Shown piece after piece: positions 53,358 to 63,540 of a stretch of 64,000 nucleotides of DNA (its first letter is position 1; every line of letters starts with the position of its first letter). A model generated the notes under the pieces. That model was not told the origin of the DNA. It saw only the letters and a list, made by a program, of their open reading frames with translations, and ran no database searches. The DNA is from Phymatolithon calcareum. Lineage: Eukaryota > Rhodophyta > Florideophyceae > Hapalidiales. The position numbers and the translations under genes are program-made. The stretch lies in assembly GCA_977006965.1 (NCBI GenBank), contig OZ345355.1, positions 3,410,001 through 3,474,000 on the forward strand, read 5' to 3'.

Positions 53358-55031
53358 CTACGCATTCGTCTGCGTCGCCGTCACAGTGAATGCAACGTTG
53401 GAATTGCCGTTGTAAAAAGCGGTCGAGCCTACACCGAAGCCCTGCCAAGGAGTGGCCACGTATTTCGCGCCATCGCGGGCATACGTCGATCCGTTCTTCC
53501 ACATCACTGCACGAATGCGAGCGGTGCTCGATTTGCTGGGATCTTGCTCAAACTCGTATCCCATGTTCCAAAGAGTCTGCTTGTCGTTGTCGATGATGGT
53601 CACCAGCGGCGGGTCGTCATCTTCGGCATCTTCGTTGCTAGCAGATGTGGTAACGTAGTAAAAGCAGGTGCCAGCATCAGGCGATAAAGAGGTATCTGCC
53701 GTTCCTGTTCCGTTCATCTTAAGGTTGCTGCTCTTGTATATGGAGCACTGCTGGCCGTCAACTGTGAGCGTCCACGTGAGGCTAGCCGTGAACTGCACTA
53801 TCTTGAGGCCGAGTTTCGCGGCTCCTTTAGTAACGGGCACATTCACCTCTCCGACGCTCTCCAGATTGTTCATACTCACGTTGACCACACCGTTCGTCTC
53901 AGTCGTTTGCGAAATGTTGTTTTTCGCATTGGTTATGTTGAATATCATGTCGCTGGACCACGCATAGTTGTCGTCGCCCTGCCATGTGAGCGTGATCGAT
54001 CCGTCAGATGGGGTTCCCATCGTCCAGCTCCCCAGCCCGTTGATGCTTGTTCCCTCCGCCGGCGCGCTTCCCGTGGGCGTGTGCACAATCGAATCGATGC
54101 AGTCGCTGATGAATGTCGGGAAGTTGAGCGTGAGGGTTGACTTATTTTTGAGGTAAACCTTTGCGGGACTGCCGAGACGCGTGGGGTGGGTAATCGTAAA
54201 GTTGAGCGTAGTATCATCTCCGAGAGTCATGAATTCCGGCTCGAGGAAGAGGCTAGATCCCTCTATTTTGGGGGCCGACACTATCTGCTCGCATTTGAGA
54301 GGACGGTCCAAGCCGATGGCCACATCTAAGCCGCCCTCGAGCACGACGCGGAACGCCATTATGTAGTCGAAGGGGTTTATTTTCTTGCGGAGGGGAGAGG
54401 CAATCGTTGAGCTCGCTGGAAGCCATCCGAAGAGCTCGATACGGGCGCCGATGAGATAAGCGGCGCCGAGAAACACGCCAGTGCACAATTTGGAGGTCTC
54501 AGGTGGGGATAGCCAGAAGCTGAATCCATAACCGACTGACACACCTAGGAGAAACTGCAGAGTTTTGTAGTTCCAGGTGCGCGTGACGTAGTTCTTCGAC
54601 GTTTTGTAATTTGAGCCAATGGAGTACGGGAACACGGCGATGACTTCGGCGCCATACTGAACGCCGACGACGGCCTCGGCTTCGAACGTCACACCCTGCC
54701 CAATGGCTTTCAAGCTCGACTTGTACGCACTGTGTTTGAGGGCGGCGAGTTTCGGATCATCGGTGAATCGATTGGCAATAGTATCAACAAAGTCAGGTGA
54801 AGGCTCTTCATTGGTGCGCGCGAACGTCCGAAGGGCCTTTTCATCATTGGTGCCCTGCGTGGTGGCAGAGTAGCTTTTGAGCACATCGCGGGCTTGCATG
54901 ATGAGAGGTCCGTACTCGGAGAGGAAAGCGATGATAGCCTGCTCGCTATCCTCACACATGGCTTCATAGTCGAACTCAATGGCGTGGCTGCCGCCCTTGG
55001 CGGTGTTGGCGGTGTAGTAGCCTTTCTTCAT
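53358..55031 (-). CDS. Orphan 557-aa protein, helical N-terminus and beta-rich C-terminus
   Basis: An intronless frame from ATG 55031 (ACAATGA context). Residues 1-120 are mainly helical with no signal peptide. Residues about 120-240 contain several hydrophobic, glycine-rich segments (FEAEAVVGVQYGAEVIAVF, FLLGVSVGYGFSFWL, LCTGVFLGAAYLIGARIEL) that could be amphipathic strands or membrane segments. Residues 270-557 are rich in Thr, Ser, Asn and Gly (TLNFTITHPT, SITLTWQGDD, VNVSMNNLES), as in beta-sandwich repeats. Three cysteines lie in the C-terminal half, at TVDGQQC, AGTC and DC. A beta-rich, pore- or surface-type protein is possible. I do not recognise the family, and the style resembles bacterial proteins, so transfer is conceivable but unproven. 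Confidence 0.72.
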   Translation of the reverse strand: MKKGYYTANTAKGGSHAIEFDYEAMCEDSEQAIIAFLSEYGPLIMQARDVLKSYSATTQGTNDEKALRTFARTNEEPSPDFVDTIANRFTDDPKLAALKHSAYKSSLKAIGQGVTFEAEAVVGVQYGAEVIAVFPYSIGSNYKTSKNYVTRTWNYKTLQFLLGVSVGYGFSFWLSPPETSKLCTGVFLGAAYLIGARIELFGWLPASSTIASPLRKKINPFDYIMAFRVVLEGGLDVAIGLDRPLKCEQIVSAPKIEGSSLFLEPEFMTLGDDTTLNFTITHPTRLGSPAKVYLKNKSTLTLNFPTFISDCIDSIVHTPTGSAPAEGTSINGLGSWTMGTPSDGSITLTWQGDDNYAWSSDMIFNITNAKNNISQTTETNGVVNVSMNNLESVGEVNVPVTKGAAKLGLKIVQFTASLTWTLTVDGQQCSIYKSSNLKMNGTGTADTSLSPDAGTCFYYVTTSASNEDAEDDDPPLVTIIDNDKQTLWNMGYEFEQDPSKSSTARIRAVMWKNGSTYARDGAKYVATPWQGFGVGSTAFYNGNSNVAFTVTATQTNA

Positions 55032-55340
55032 TGTGCGGGTGAGTATTGGCTACGGAGATCTGTCAAGTGTTGGGGGCAGTTGTGCGTTTTTATAGGACAC
55101 AAGATTACCTGGAGATGAGCCTACTTGAAGCTCTCGTTCTCTATTTAGCATTTTCGAAGACAGGATTACAAGAATTATGGAAAAGTTTTCGCCAAAGATG
55201 AATGTATGTTTAATTGCTGTGAGATTGACTGCTACTTGCACGTCGAGGTCCGGGTCGTCGCCAAAGATTGACTCTGGGGTTGGTCAGACGCCGTGAAGTA
55301 GCACTTGACGGACCAATCGACTCTAGTCCATGCTAAGACG
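55032..55340. other. Upstream region of the orphan gene
   Basis: Should contain its promoter (minus strand). No TATA-like or other clear motif. Short frame 55241-55050 (minus) is not supported. Confidence 0.35.
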
Positions 55341-55480
55341 CTACCAAAGCATGGAGCAACTTTCCTAGCGTCCAGAGGTTTTGGCTGGATTCTGCCTATG
55401 GTAGAGTTTCTTTTTTGTTGGTGTAAAACGATTCAGTGGGGTACAAAAACCCACCTGTGTGTATGTTTAGGAGTTTTGCG
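55341..55480 (-). mobile_element. LINE family B 3' UTR fragment, minus strand
   Basis: Plus view: gcaactttcctagcgtccag, ggttttggctggattctg, then ttgttggtgtaaaacgattc and gggtacaaaaacccacc. This is the order seen in LINE-Z at 6353-6455. No tail and no TSD were found; a decayed fragment. Confidence 0.65.
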
Positions 55481-55485
55481 GACAG

Positions 55486-55640
55486 CACATGCTCTTGATG
55501 TTAAGACGAAGATTGCGAAAGGTAGTCGAAGAGACAGAAGACGCTCGGGCAGACCTGGAACTCGAAACGCTTGGCTGTATGCCAGAATCGAACACGAAAA
55601 CTGACTTGCTTCTCAATAAATCCACTTAATTACGATCGTA
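55486..55640 (+). mobile_element. LINE-E-like 3' end
   Basis: A short coding end (RRLRKVVEETEDARADLELE) is followed by the terminus cttctcaataaatccactta and attacgatc at 55607-55640, as at 2640-2663. The upstream sequence differs from the 2.5-kb copy, so it may be a different subfamily. Confidence 0.5.
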
Positions 55641-55756
55641 CTGCGGTTTGCCTTCTGTTTCACACTTCAAAATGGAATTTGAAGTTCAAATTCCATTTAC
55701 GAAAGAAACATTTTTTTAATAATTTTGTTTTTTTCAAAAACATTGGATTTTAAAAA

Positions 55757-55920
55757 ACTTTCCAACAAAATTGCAATAAAAATTCACCATAGACTATGAA
55801 TTGATGTACCGTACCATTTCGATTTGTCGCTCCTGACTACTTTCCAACAAAATTGCAATACAAATTGACCATAGGCTATGAATTGATGTACCGTACCATT
55901 TCGATTTGTCGCTCCTGACT
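55757..55920 (+). repeat. 82-bp tandem duplication with inverted terminal motif
   Basis: Copies at 55757-55838 and 55839-55920 differ by a few bases, each starting actttccaacaaaattgc and ending ttgtcgctcctgact. The inverse of the end (agtcaggagcgaca) lies at 56673-56688, beyond the LINE-G insertion, so the original sequence was a foldback. A palindrome with 14-bp arms (AAATGGAATTTGAA) lies just upstream at 55669-55697. Confidence 0.7.
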
Positions 55921-55926
55921 AGTCAG

Positions 55927-56645
55927 CTGTTTGTGCGAAGACTAATGAGGCACGCGGAAAATCTTGAGTCAAAACCGACACAGGTGCGACAACCGAAGGA
56001 GATCGAAAACGCAAATCTGGACGTAACCCACGCCAAAGTAAACCCTCACCTCTTCAGAGCGGCGTATGAAACTACGCCTCGCACAAACATCAAGCAATAC
56101 CAAAGACAAAAGATCCTGGAAGCTGCCACGAAAGTGGAAAAAGGAAAAAAACGCCCCATCCCGAGTATCAAGACCACACTGCCACCTCACTTGTGCTTCA
56201 AGTCAAGGAGGTACAGGACCCTGGCCATCAAATGGGCATTTGGAATGTTCCCGCCTATGAGCACCTCCGAGCTCATAGACCTACCTGGACAAACTGGAAA
56301 GGATGCTATCGAAGATCTCAAGTCAGGCCTATCAAAAGACAAGCTATCATATGAAGAAAGTGCTTTTACAAGGAGGGCACTCGACGAAATACTTGCCATG
56401 TATCAGGCGGCCAAGGCCACTCTCGAAACCTGAAACCCGCGACTCAAGACAGTGGAATATTTTTCCCCCTCGAGGCTCTAAGCCAGAGGTAGGTTTTGAT
56501 ATTTCCACCAGATCGTGTCGAAATCGACCACGCTAACATACAAGAACGATAGACCCTGTTTGTGGCCCAATGGCCTTCGCAAAGTTGCCCCAAGCGTCTG
56601 CAGATGCGTTGGTAACTTTTAAATAAAAAACTTACACTTCTTCTT
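55927..56645 (+). mobile_element. LINE-G: 719-bp 5'-truncated copy with 13-bp TSD
   Basis: TSD cctgactagtcag at 55914-55926 and 56646-56658. An open frame to 56433 encodes the C-terminal domain (LPPHLCFKSRRYRTLAIKW, FGMFPPMSTSELIDLPG, ALDEILAMYQAAK). The 3' UTR has a hairpin at 56468-56489 and a CTTCTTC tail. It is the closest relative of 23690-24123, without the nonsense change seen there. Confidence 0.88.
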
Positions 56646-56658
56646 CCTGACTAGTCAG

Positions 56659-58139
56659 GAATTATTTCCTGAATAGTCAGGAGCGACACACTGGCCCATG
56701 CCGAGCAGTAGTCACTCGCAAAAAATGCAATCAGGTAGACTACCGTTGCGTAATCCTAGCCTCCAAAATCAGAACTGTCTCAGACAATGCAGAGGGTAGG
56801 TTTCAATGGGCTGTACACTAGAAGGTTGCAACTGAGTAAACAGTCATGCGAATATGTTCCTAAGACTGAGAGGCTTTTAGATAAACATCACTTGAAAAAA
56901 GTCCAGATCATGGAGGACTTGTCAGTTGCCACGCCCTTGCAGTTCTGCGACGAAGAGAACTGCTTTGCGTCCGTAAACATTTCAACTAACCAACTCAATT
57001 TTCTGCGTAAGTTCGCCGAAGTTTATTTCTTCGAAGAAACAGCAAAGCTCTGGAGTCAGGCTGCAGCAACACACGGGAGAATGTTCCAATTGCGCATCCT
57101 GACGACGGCGTTGCTCGGCAGCCGTACCGGTTTCATTTTTCTCATCCGCCGGAACATCGATGGCAGCTAGCAAGACGTCTCGTCCATGTGCGTGGTACTG
57201 CAGTTATTATATGCGTTGGTACAGCTATTACAACAAGCTGGCCCGCAAGCACCTATACACTGGGAATATGGCTCGTCCTACAAGCGATATGCCATCCATT
57301 ATAAGAGGATATCCCACATGCACACCCTGTACGCACGTCTGTGATAATCCCAGATGCTCTTAGCATGCTGACACATCGCTGGTTTTGAAAAGCTTCCTGT
57401 GAACTCTGAAAAAACTTGACATAGGTGATCGATTGCATTGCATTCTGCATTCTCCCATATAAGGCGAGCAATATGTTTACTTCTCCAATCTATTCCTGTC
57501 GACTGTGGCATTTTTAAAAGATATTTTTCGAAGGATTAGTTCGGACAAGTCTCCAATTAATGATTCCGGGGCCGTTTCGCACAATGGACCTCTCGTTCCT
57601 TTTCTCGTACTTGCTTCTTCAGTGAAGTCTTTCCCTCCACGCGATGAGACCAGTATCTTCAATCTGCGCATACGCACACACACTACACCCGGGAACTGAG
57701 AGGGAGAACTCGCCTACCATGAAATTCCAGTGCACATGAACAAAGAGCTCTCCAAGCACGAGTATCAAGAATTCTCCAGCCCTGTTCAAAGGCAGAAACT
57801 CATAGAGTGTACAGCCAAAGGGGTGAAGTACCATTTATCTTCAGTCACAATACGGTCGAGCTGCTTTTGCAAAGAAGCGTCAGTTCTTCAGGTTGTCACC
57901 TCAGATATCACTGCATGCCATAGAACTTTGTGCGCAATAAATTTGCAAAGTTAAAGCATTGCACGGATACGATATCCGTATGGCTTCAGATGCGAAGTCA
58001 AGGCTTGCTCAAGTGCTCATTAGCTAATACGCGCTCATGTTCCTTGTTTGGTCTTCTTGAAATAACCTATTGTTTCGTTGATCAATTATATCTTCGCATC
58101 TTGCTTTTAAAACAGACCATCATCGATTTTCTTGCGTTC
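56659..58139. other. Gene-poor gap
   Basis: The frame 56787-57170 (plus, 127 aa) crosses a degraded LINE tail (ttcctaagactgagaggctt, about 56858-56885) and has no domain. Frames around 57250-57830 overlap on both strands. No gene is supported. Confidence 0.4.
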
Positions 58140-58660
58140 TTTATTGCGGAAATGTCGCTCACAATGAAGGTAAGCTCCTAAAGCTGTTCTGCTACAGCTT
58201 TTCATTGTTCTGAAATTAGAGTATTGCTAAGGGTCTCTCACGGCATAGCTCTTATACGGTTTTTGTGTCAACTCTACCAATAAACTTACGTCTGGAGACG
58301 GACCGTCCATCACACCTCAAAATGAGGTGCTCGGCAGTTTCCTTGCAACCAGAGTTACAGGTCGTACGACCTTGTGTCTCCATGCCTAAACACGGCCACA
58401 ATGGGGGTGAAGTTGCTCCAAAGGCTCCAAAGTTTCCGTATCATTTACCCATATCTTCTCGGGTGTCCGCTAATAGCATCGATACAGCTCCTGCTGTCGG
58501 TGAACCATCTTATAGTGTTTCCAGATGCAAAGGATAGCTTCAGCGCTTCTTGGAAGGCATGAACTGCGGCAAACACCACCGCGTTGTATGAAGATCCTAC
58601 AGCTCCGACGAGGAGCGCCAGTTCCTTTACCGCTTCATTTCCGCACGTGAGCAAAACCCC
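58140..58660 (-). pseudogene. LINE-F RNase H and zinc-knuckle remnant
   Basis: Minus strand: AVVFAAVHAFQEAL and IRWFTDSRSCIDAISGHP (frame 58654-58445) are RNase H motifs, the acidic E of strand 1 to helix A and the TDS motif. Further 3', decayed C-x2-C / EHLI...C sequence (about 58380-58310) aligns with the 20205-20501 copy. The tail gcaataaagaacg lies at about 58134-58146. Strongly degraded. Confidence 0.65.
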
Positions 58661-58690
58661 CGCATCCGCGACATTGTCCGGGAGGTTTCT

Positions 58691-58990
58691 CTAGATGTCA
58701 AGAGTATCTCCATCCTCATCGCAAAGAATCGAACGCTGCTTCGAAGCTGTCGGGCTTGAGGCATACGCATGTTCGGCACCATCGTCATATGAAAGAATAA
58801 TGTCCGGTGGTTTGCCGTGCCGGGTCATTAATTTCGACACCGCTGCGTTCTTCTGATGGCGGTGTTCGTGGAAATTTTCAAGCTTCGCATTGTACCAGCC
58901 TTCATTCACCAAGACTCGTTCGCCGTGATGAAGATCGCGCACGAATTTGGAGGGAATTTCTCCAACGCTGCCGTCGGTCCTTATTTTCAA
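58691..58990 (-). pseudogene. Unassigned 99-aa frame, possibly upstream LINE-F
   Basis: A minus frame next to the LINE-F RNase H remnant, with PPDIILSYDDGAEHAYA and a histidine-rich segment NFHEHRHQKN. It could be the region just before RNase H in the same element, or part of another gene. I do not recognise it. Confidence 0.3.
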
Positions 58991-59124
58991 TTCAGCTGAC
59001 TTTGTGCCGTCCCGTTCGAGAAGAAGAGCCTCAACGGCTAATTTCTTTTCCCTTTCTTCATCCTTTGCAGATATAGAAGTCAGGAAGCCGCAGAACCTAC
59101 TCTTCGAGAGGCCTTTCCCAAATG

Positions 59125-59518
59125 ATCAGCGATTTTGCAAGCTATCAATGAGATTCTTGCTGAATATCAATAACTAGTCCGAGGTTTTCCCAGTCGCAAT
59201 TTTTATTTTCCTTTTGGACTTCACAAGCTGAGAGGTTCCGTTCCAGGGTCTCCATGTCTTCAGGTTTGATGGTAATTCTCTTGTCTTGTCATATAGTATC
59301 TTCCTATTCATCTTTGACTCAAGGCGATCTCCTTCCATGATCCTAAAGTTTTATGGAAATGTTGCGACAGATTTGATTGTTTGAATGTGCTTCACAGCTT
59401 CGACAACAAGCTCTCTGGCTGTCATCGCGGGGATTCTGTTCCTTGTAGATTGCAGTTCCCGATCATTTCTGCGTTCCAGCTGTGTTTCTAGAAACATACG
59501 CTCTCTCGCCTTTTTCGG
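59125..59518 (-). pseudogene. LINE family C C-terminal remnant
   Basis: Minus strand: RNRIPAMTARELVVEAVKHIQT aligns with DIAAMETREPFGEAVKHIQT of LINE-C. EGDRLESKMNRKILYDKTREL and a final LLIFSKNLI helix follow, in the same order. It ends at 59518, exactly where the gypsy reading frame begins, so the junction is probably an insertion or rearrangement point. Confidence 0.7.
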
Positions 59519-60517
59519 ATGAATGACGCAAAACGCTACAAACCTACCGCTGGAGATATTGCCGCTGGATTTCTGAAAAAGGTCCCTGACACAGCTTGTC
59601 CTTCAGCACCTGGTTATCGCAGCAACTCGCGGAGCTCTGAAAAGCACAGTAACAGCAAAGACGGTAAAAGTTCTGTTATGCGTGAGAAGCGAACTTGCGA
59701 GCTGCCTCAGTGTCTGAACCCGAAATGCCCGAACAGGCATTTTTTCAAGGACTGCGAAGATAATTCAGTTGAAGACAAGGAGAAATTTAAAGCTGAGTAC
59801 ATGGACAAAAAACGCTCCAAGAAGGCGAATGTCGAACACAAAAAGCATGAAATAGGCTCCGCGAAGACAATTGGTCTAGTAAAATGTGTTAACTCACATG
59901 ATAAAACGTCGCTATTTTCCGCGTCGTTTTGCTACGGCACCGTGGAGGCGACCGTTTTGGCTGATCAAGGAGCTGACGCAAACCGTATTCCACCATCTGT
60001 CCTTGACGCTATTGTCAAAGCTGACCCCAACGTTCACATTCAGAACCTGCGAAGTCCGATCGTATTTTCGAACGCTCGCTCATCAGTCCCACCCATTCAA
60101 TGCAACAGGCAAGTGGAAGTCGATGTACTATTGCGTGTTCGGCACGGGACAAATCTAATGCTTCGTGGCGTGAAATGGCTTATCACAAAAGATGAAGTGC
60201 AGTACGTCTTCATGGCGCGTCATGTTCTTGCTGCTCTCGGCATTAACAAACGTGTCCTTCTTGCTGCAGCTGCAGACCGATACAACAGCGTTGTGGATGT
60301 GCCAGATGTCCTGCGCAAGGATGGACAGAACGACAAACCGTGTGCACATCAGACAGCATCCTCCTCGATTCATGGAATACTTTATCAGCGTGAAATTGAC
60401 TTTGGCAGTACTTTTCACAGCCAGGGCAGTAACGAAGACGACTTTTTGGAGGATAAAAACATATACGTGGACCTTGGTGATGACCCTCAAGAGAATTCTA
60501 CAAGAAATGACCGATAA
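59519..60517 (+). pseudogene. Gypsy gag C-terminus and aspartic protease
   Basis: A 332-aa frame. Residues 65-79 form a C-x4-C-x3-H-x4-C zinc knuckle (CLNPKCPNRHFFKDC), an RNA-binding motif of gag. Residues about 145-240 form a retropepsin-like domain: VLADQGADANRIP in place of the usual LxDSGAxxxxI, then RQVEVDVLL, and ARHVLAALGI near the end. The catalytic triplet DSG is replaced by DQG. The 5' part of gag is missing because the frame starts at the junction with LINE-C debris. Confidence 0.72.
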
Positions 60518-61272
60518 GGCTGGGGAAAATGGCATCAGCAGTGAAGGAGCTCGGAGGCTGTCTGAAATGTTTGAAAAATACCCTGTGTTCCGCATCCGTC
60601 TTGGAAGATCGCCGCCGGCCGATATTGAACCTATGAGAATCAGATTGGAACCTGACCACCGTCCTGTAAGAGTGAAGACAAGGCGCTATGCAGTAGACCA
60701 GCGCCAGTTCCTGAATGCCAACGTCAACAAACTCAAGGAAATGGGATTTTTTGAGGAAATGCCCACGGCAGCTTGGCAGGCTGTACCACTACTTTTCCCG
60801 AAAACTGGGAAAGCAAAAGTACCGAATGACCGTTGATCTGCGCCCCGTCAGCTGTGCCACAGCCAATGAATCATGGCAAATGCCGCACCTTGAATCTGAA
60901 CTCCAGGATTTTGCGGGGAGTAAGTGCTTTGCCTCTCTCGATTTCGTATCGGGGTATTGGCAACTACCCCGTCACCCGGATTCCTACACGGCGTGCGGAG
61001 TTGTGACACTGCAAGGAGTTATGACTTCGAACCGCGTCCTACAAGGTCTTGCAAATGCAGTGAGCTACTTCCAAAGCACCGTGGAGCCATTGCTTCGTGA
61101 CCTGCGAGAAAAACTGAAGGCATGGCTTGATGACTTTAGCCTTCATGCTTTTACGGAATCCGAACTCTTGGATAGCCTGGAACAATTTCTCCAGATCTGC
61201 CTTTCCAAGGGATTATTTTTGTCAGCAAGAAAGTGCAAACTTTTCATCAAGGGACTGAAATGGTGCGACAGG
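60518..61272 (+). pseudogene. Gypsy reverse transcriptase, two frameshifts
   Basis: Frame 60192-60836 supplies IRLEPDHRPVRVKTRRY (polymerase N-terminal region) and FFEEMPTAAWQAVPLLFPK. Frame 60715-61404 supplies MTVDLRPVSCAT, CFASLDFVSGYWQLP, VLQGLANAVSYFQ and KAWLDDFSLHA, then SARKCKLF. The palm aspartates in SLDF and LDD are present. It is interrupted by hAT at 61273. The FxSGYWQLP...WLDD style is that of a gypsy group I associate with oomycetes and algae; this is recalled and not searched. Confidence 0.8.
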
Positions 61273-61324
61273 CAGGGGTTGCGCCAATTCCATTGTTTGC
61301 GATTGCAGTCCTTGGTGAAATTTA

Positions 61325-61690
61325 TCAATTTAATTGTTCAGTTTTTTTTGCAGCAATTCGCATTGCAATTGGAAGGCTTCCCACAATATAGACATCAATA
61401 CTAAGATAGCTGTTGATCGCCTTTTCACGTTCCGTGAGCTTCATCACCATTGACGATTGAACTGTGAACGACGACCCGGATCTCAACTTCTCGGCAAGAA
61501 CGGCTCTGTATATCTCTAGCAAATGTTCTTCTCTTCCACCTCCAACGCAATGCTTGAGATGATTGTACGGGTTGGAGAACCCAGTACCCTTTTCGAAGAA
61601 AAACTCACTTTCTCCGGTACACTGATCACCCTTTGAGCAGAGATAGACGCAAAATGGCACATTCCGTCGAGTTAGGCCTACTTGACGCGA
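61325..61690 (-). pseudogene. hAT transposase N-terminal fragment (BED-like finger)
   Basis: The minus frame 61660-61325 contains a C...C...H...C arrangement with TGFSNPYNHLKHCVGGG, resembling the BED zinc finger of hAT transposases. KLTEREKAINSYLSIDVYIV follows, matching the helix after it. The dimerisation (hATC) and catalytic parts are missing, so the element is a deletion derivative that would need a transposase from elsewhere. Confidence 0.65.
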
Positions 61691-62127
61691 GTGTATATCA
61701 CGGCTTTGTTCTCAAATGAGCTTCATAAGCAGCTGGACAACTTGTTTCGGCTTTGGCGTCGGTGAAGGTAGTGTCATCGCTAGTAGAGCGGAATGTGCTG
61801 GAACGTTGAACGAGGTCTAGTAGATGGGTTGGACTCGACTGTGAAGGGGAACGCGTGAGAATTTCGGAGAAGGCTGCTAGGTTTCAAATCAAGAGATCTA
61901 ATGCTATCCCTTTTATACTTGAGATTGAAACATCGTGACTGCTGGACTCTAATCGTAGCTAAAGACATTCAAGCATTTGTTCTGTATCTGGCTGGTAAAT
62001 TGATCGATACAGCTAAGTAGATGATAGCACATGAATAGGCCCATTGTTGAAACCGTTTGGAGTCCAACGGCTCAATCTCGTCTTTATTTAACAAAGCAAG
62101 AAGTAGCCATGGCCCAAGTTTCAGAGA

Positions 62128-62668
62128 TGTTTTGATGGCATACAGAACGTACTCTGGGTATTACTAGAACAAAGACCACGTACTGGACATAAGGTAAGTA
62201 CGTTGATTCTTGCATCCGATTAATGTGCTGTGTCTAATGTTCTTTCTTTCTTTATTGCAGATGACGTCAATTTTTAAGTTAACGCCTAAACTTGCTCTCG
62301 AGCAAGTTCTCTTCGTTCAAATATTGGATTATCGCTACGGGGTTCTCTCTGCACAGATCTTCTACCGTTTTGCTCCGAACTCTGCCGATGAATTTCCGTC
62401 GACTAACAGCCCGACCCGAACAATGTAGGATCATATGTTCCACAGTTTCCTTCACAACATACGGGCATTTCTTGCACATTGGGTCGTGAGGAAGTGGCTC
62501 ATTCTCGTTGTGTCTATGGTGAAAGCTGGCGACGATTCGACAGCAATTAGTTATGAGCTGGTTGAGTATTACCTCAGCCCGTCTATGTGAGATGTGCATC
62601 TACGTACTCTGCGTATTATTAGAAAAAAGACCACGTACTGAACGTGAGGTGAGCACGTTGATTCCCTC
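62128..62668 (+). repeat. About 70-bp direct repeats flanking the LINE-F fragment
   Basis: A block with acgtactctgggtattacta, gaccacgtactggaca and acgttgattc (about 62148-62210) recurs, diverged, at about 62605-62668, on either side of the LINE-F piece. It is far longer than a TSD. Either a pre-existing tandem repeat was the target, or a larger duplication occurred. The coordinates cover both blocks and the insert. Confidence 0.55.
62238..62600 (-). mobile_element. LINE-F 3' fragment inside the hAT element
   Basis: Minus frame 62599-62279, almost identical to 21343-21640: C-x2-C with ETVEHMILHC and KTVEDLCREN, then LLESKFRR. The GAAA-type tail is at 62240-62255. It is 5'-truncated at about 62600. 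Near identity with the 21.3-kb copy points to recent activity of this family. Flanking sequence repeats are described under 62128-62668. Confidence 0.82.
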
Positions 62669-62857
62669 AACATTCTGCTCAACTCCCCCCTCCCCCCCAT
62701 AACATTCACCTGGTGCAATGTTCATCTACTTCGATCAACAGTATTAGGTGCGACCAATTCGAATTGCAATTCAGCTCGAAGAACCAATTTGGGTGGAATT
62801 GGGAAAAATTGCAATTAAATTGATAGCAATGGAATTGGCGCAACCCCTGGCGACAGG

Positions 62858-63540
62858 ATTATTTCTGAAAACGAATGTTGCATAGACCCTGACAGCCTGG
62901 AGGGGCTGTAGGAAATGAATATGCCGAAAACGGCCTAAGAGCTTGCGCAATTCATATACTGCTGTCCCTGGATGTCAATCGCCATCCCTAACTTTACAGA
63001 AAGGATCTTGCCCGTCAATAAGGTGCTCGAAGAGGCGTATCATAATTCCGGTCAGCGGACGAACCGTTCCATTCAAAATATTGCACTCAGCAGTCTATCA
63101 TGGGGGCGTGACCACGAAACTTCATTCACTAATCTACAAGACAGCCTGCAGAGAGCAATAACACTCGCACACCCCGACTCGAAGAAGAACACTTGCATTT
63201 TCAAAGATGCCTCCGATTGTTATTGGTACGATGTTGTCACCCACTGCGAAAAGTCCACACTTTTTCTTCCTTTCGTTGAACAGAAGCACTTTACGCTCGC
63301 GTTCCTCGGTAGTGAGTTTAAAAAAGCACAACTCAAATGGTCTTCCTTTGAAAAGAAGGGTTTGCGATTTTTCAAACGTTTGACTTGCTGGAATATATAC
63401 TCTTGGGGCACCCAAACGTACACGTTTTCACGGATCATCGAAACCTATTGTTCATTTTTGCACCGCTCTCGCTTGAACCGGCACTAGGACGACATATCGT
63501 ATCCAAGGTTCAGTGATAGGCTCTCTTTTTGTCTATGTTT
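62858..63540 (+). pseudogene. Gypsy RT thumb and RNase H region
   Basis: After hAT the gypsy coding resumes with IISENECCIDPDSLEGL and an AIPNF segment. Frame 62972-63487 carries RNase H features (CIFKDASDCYWYDVVT, the D-A-S strand, and AFLGSEFKKAQLKW). A shifted frame gives HVFTDHRNLLFIFAP (about 63420-63465), the TDHxxL motif, then GRHIVSKVQ and two stops. The catalytic E-type segment (SSFEKKG) is present. Frameshifts at about 63370 and the stops inactivate it. Confidence 0.78.

Larger units (their letters stand above)
61273..62849 (-). mobile_element. hAT DNA transposon inserted in the gypsy element
   Basis: 1577-bp element with terminal inverted repeats starting CAGGGGTTGCGCCAATTCC at 61273 and ending with its complement at 62849; CAGGGG-type ends are typical of hAT. 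The 8-bp TSD gcgacagg lies at 61265-61272 and 62850-62857. Removing the insert and one TSD copy leaves the gypsy frame continuous across the site. Only an N-terminal transposase fragment and a LINE-F insertion are recognisable inside. Confidence 0.92.

Noticed and set aside
58691-59518. Possible 5' LTR or full gag of the gypsy element
   Set aside because: The minus strand here carries LINE-C C-terminal sequence and a LINE-F-related frame, and no direct repeat of a downstream LTR can be tested within the window.
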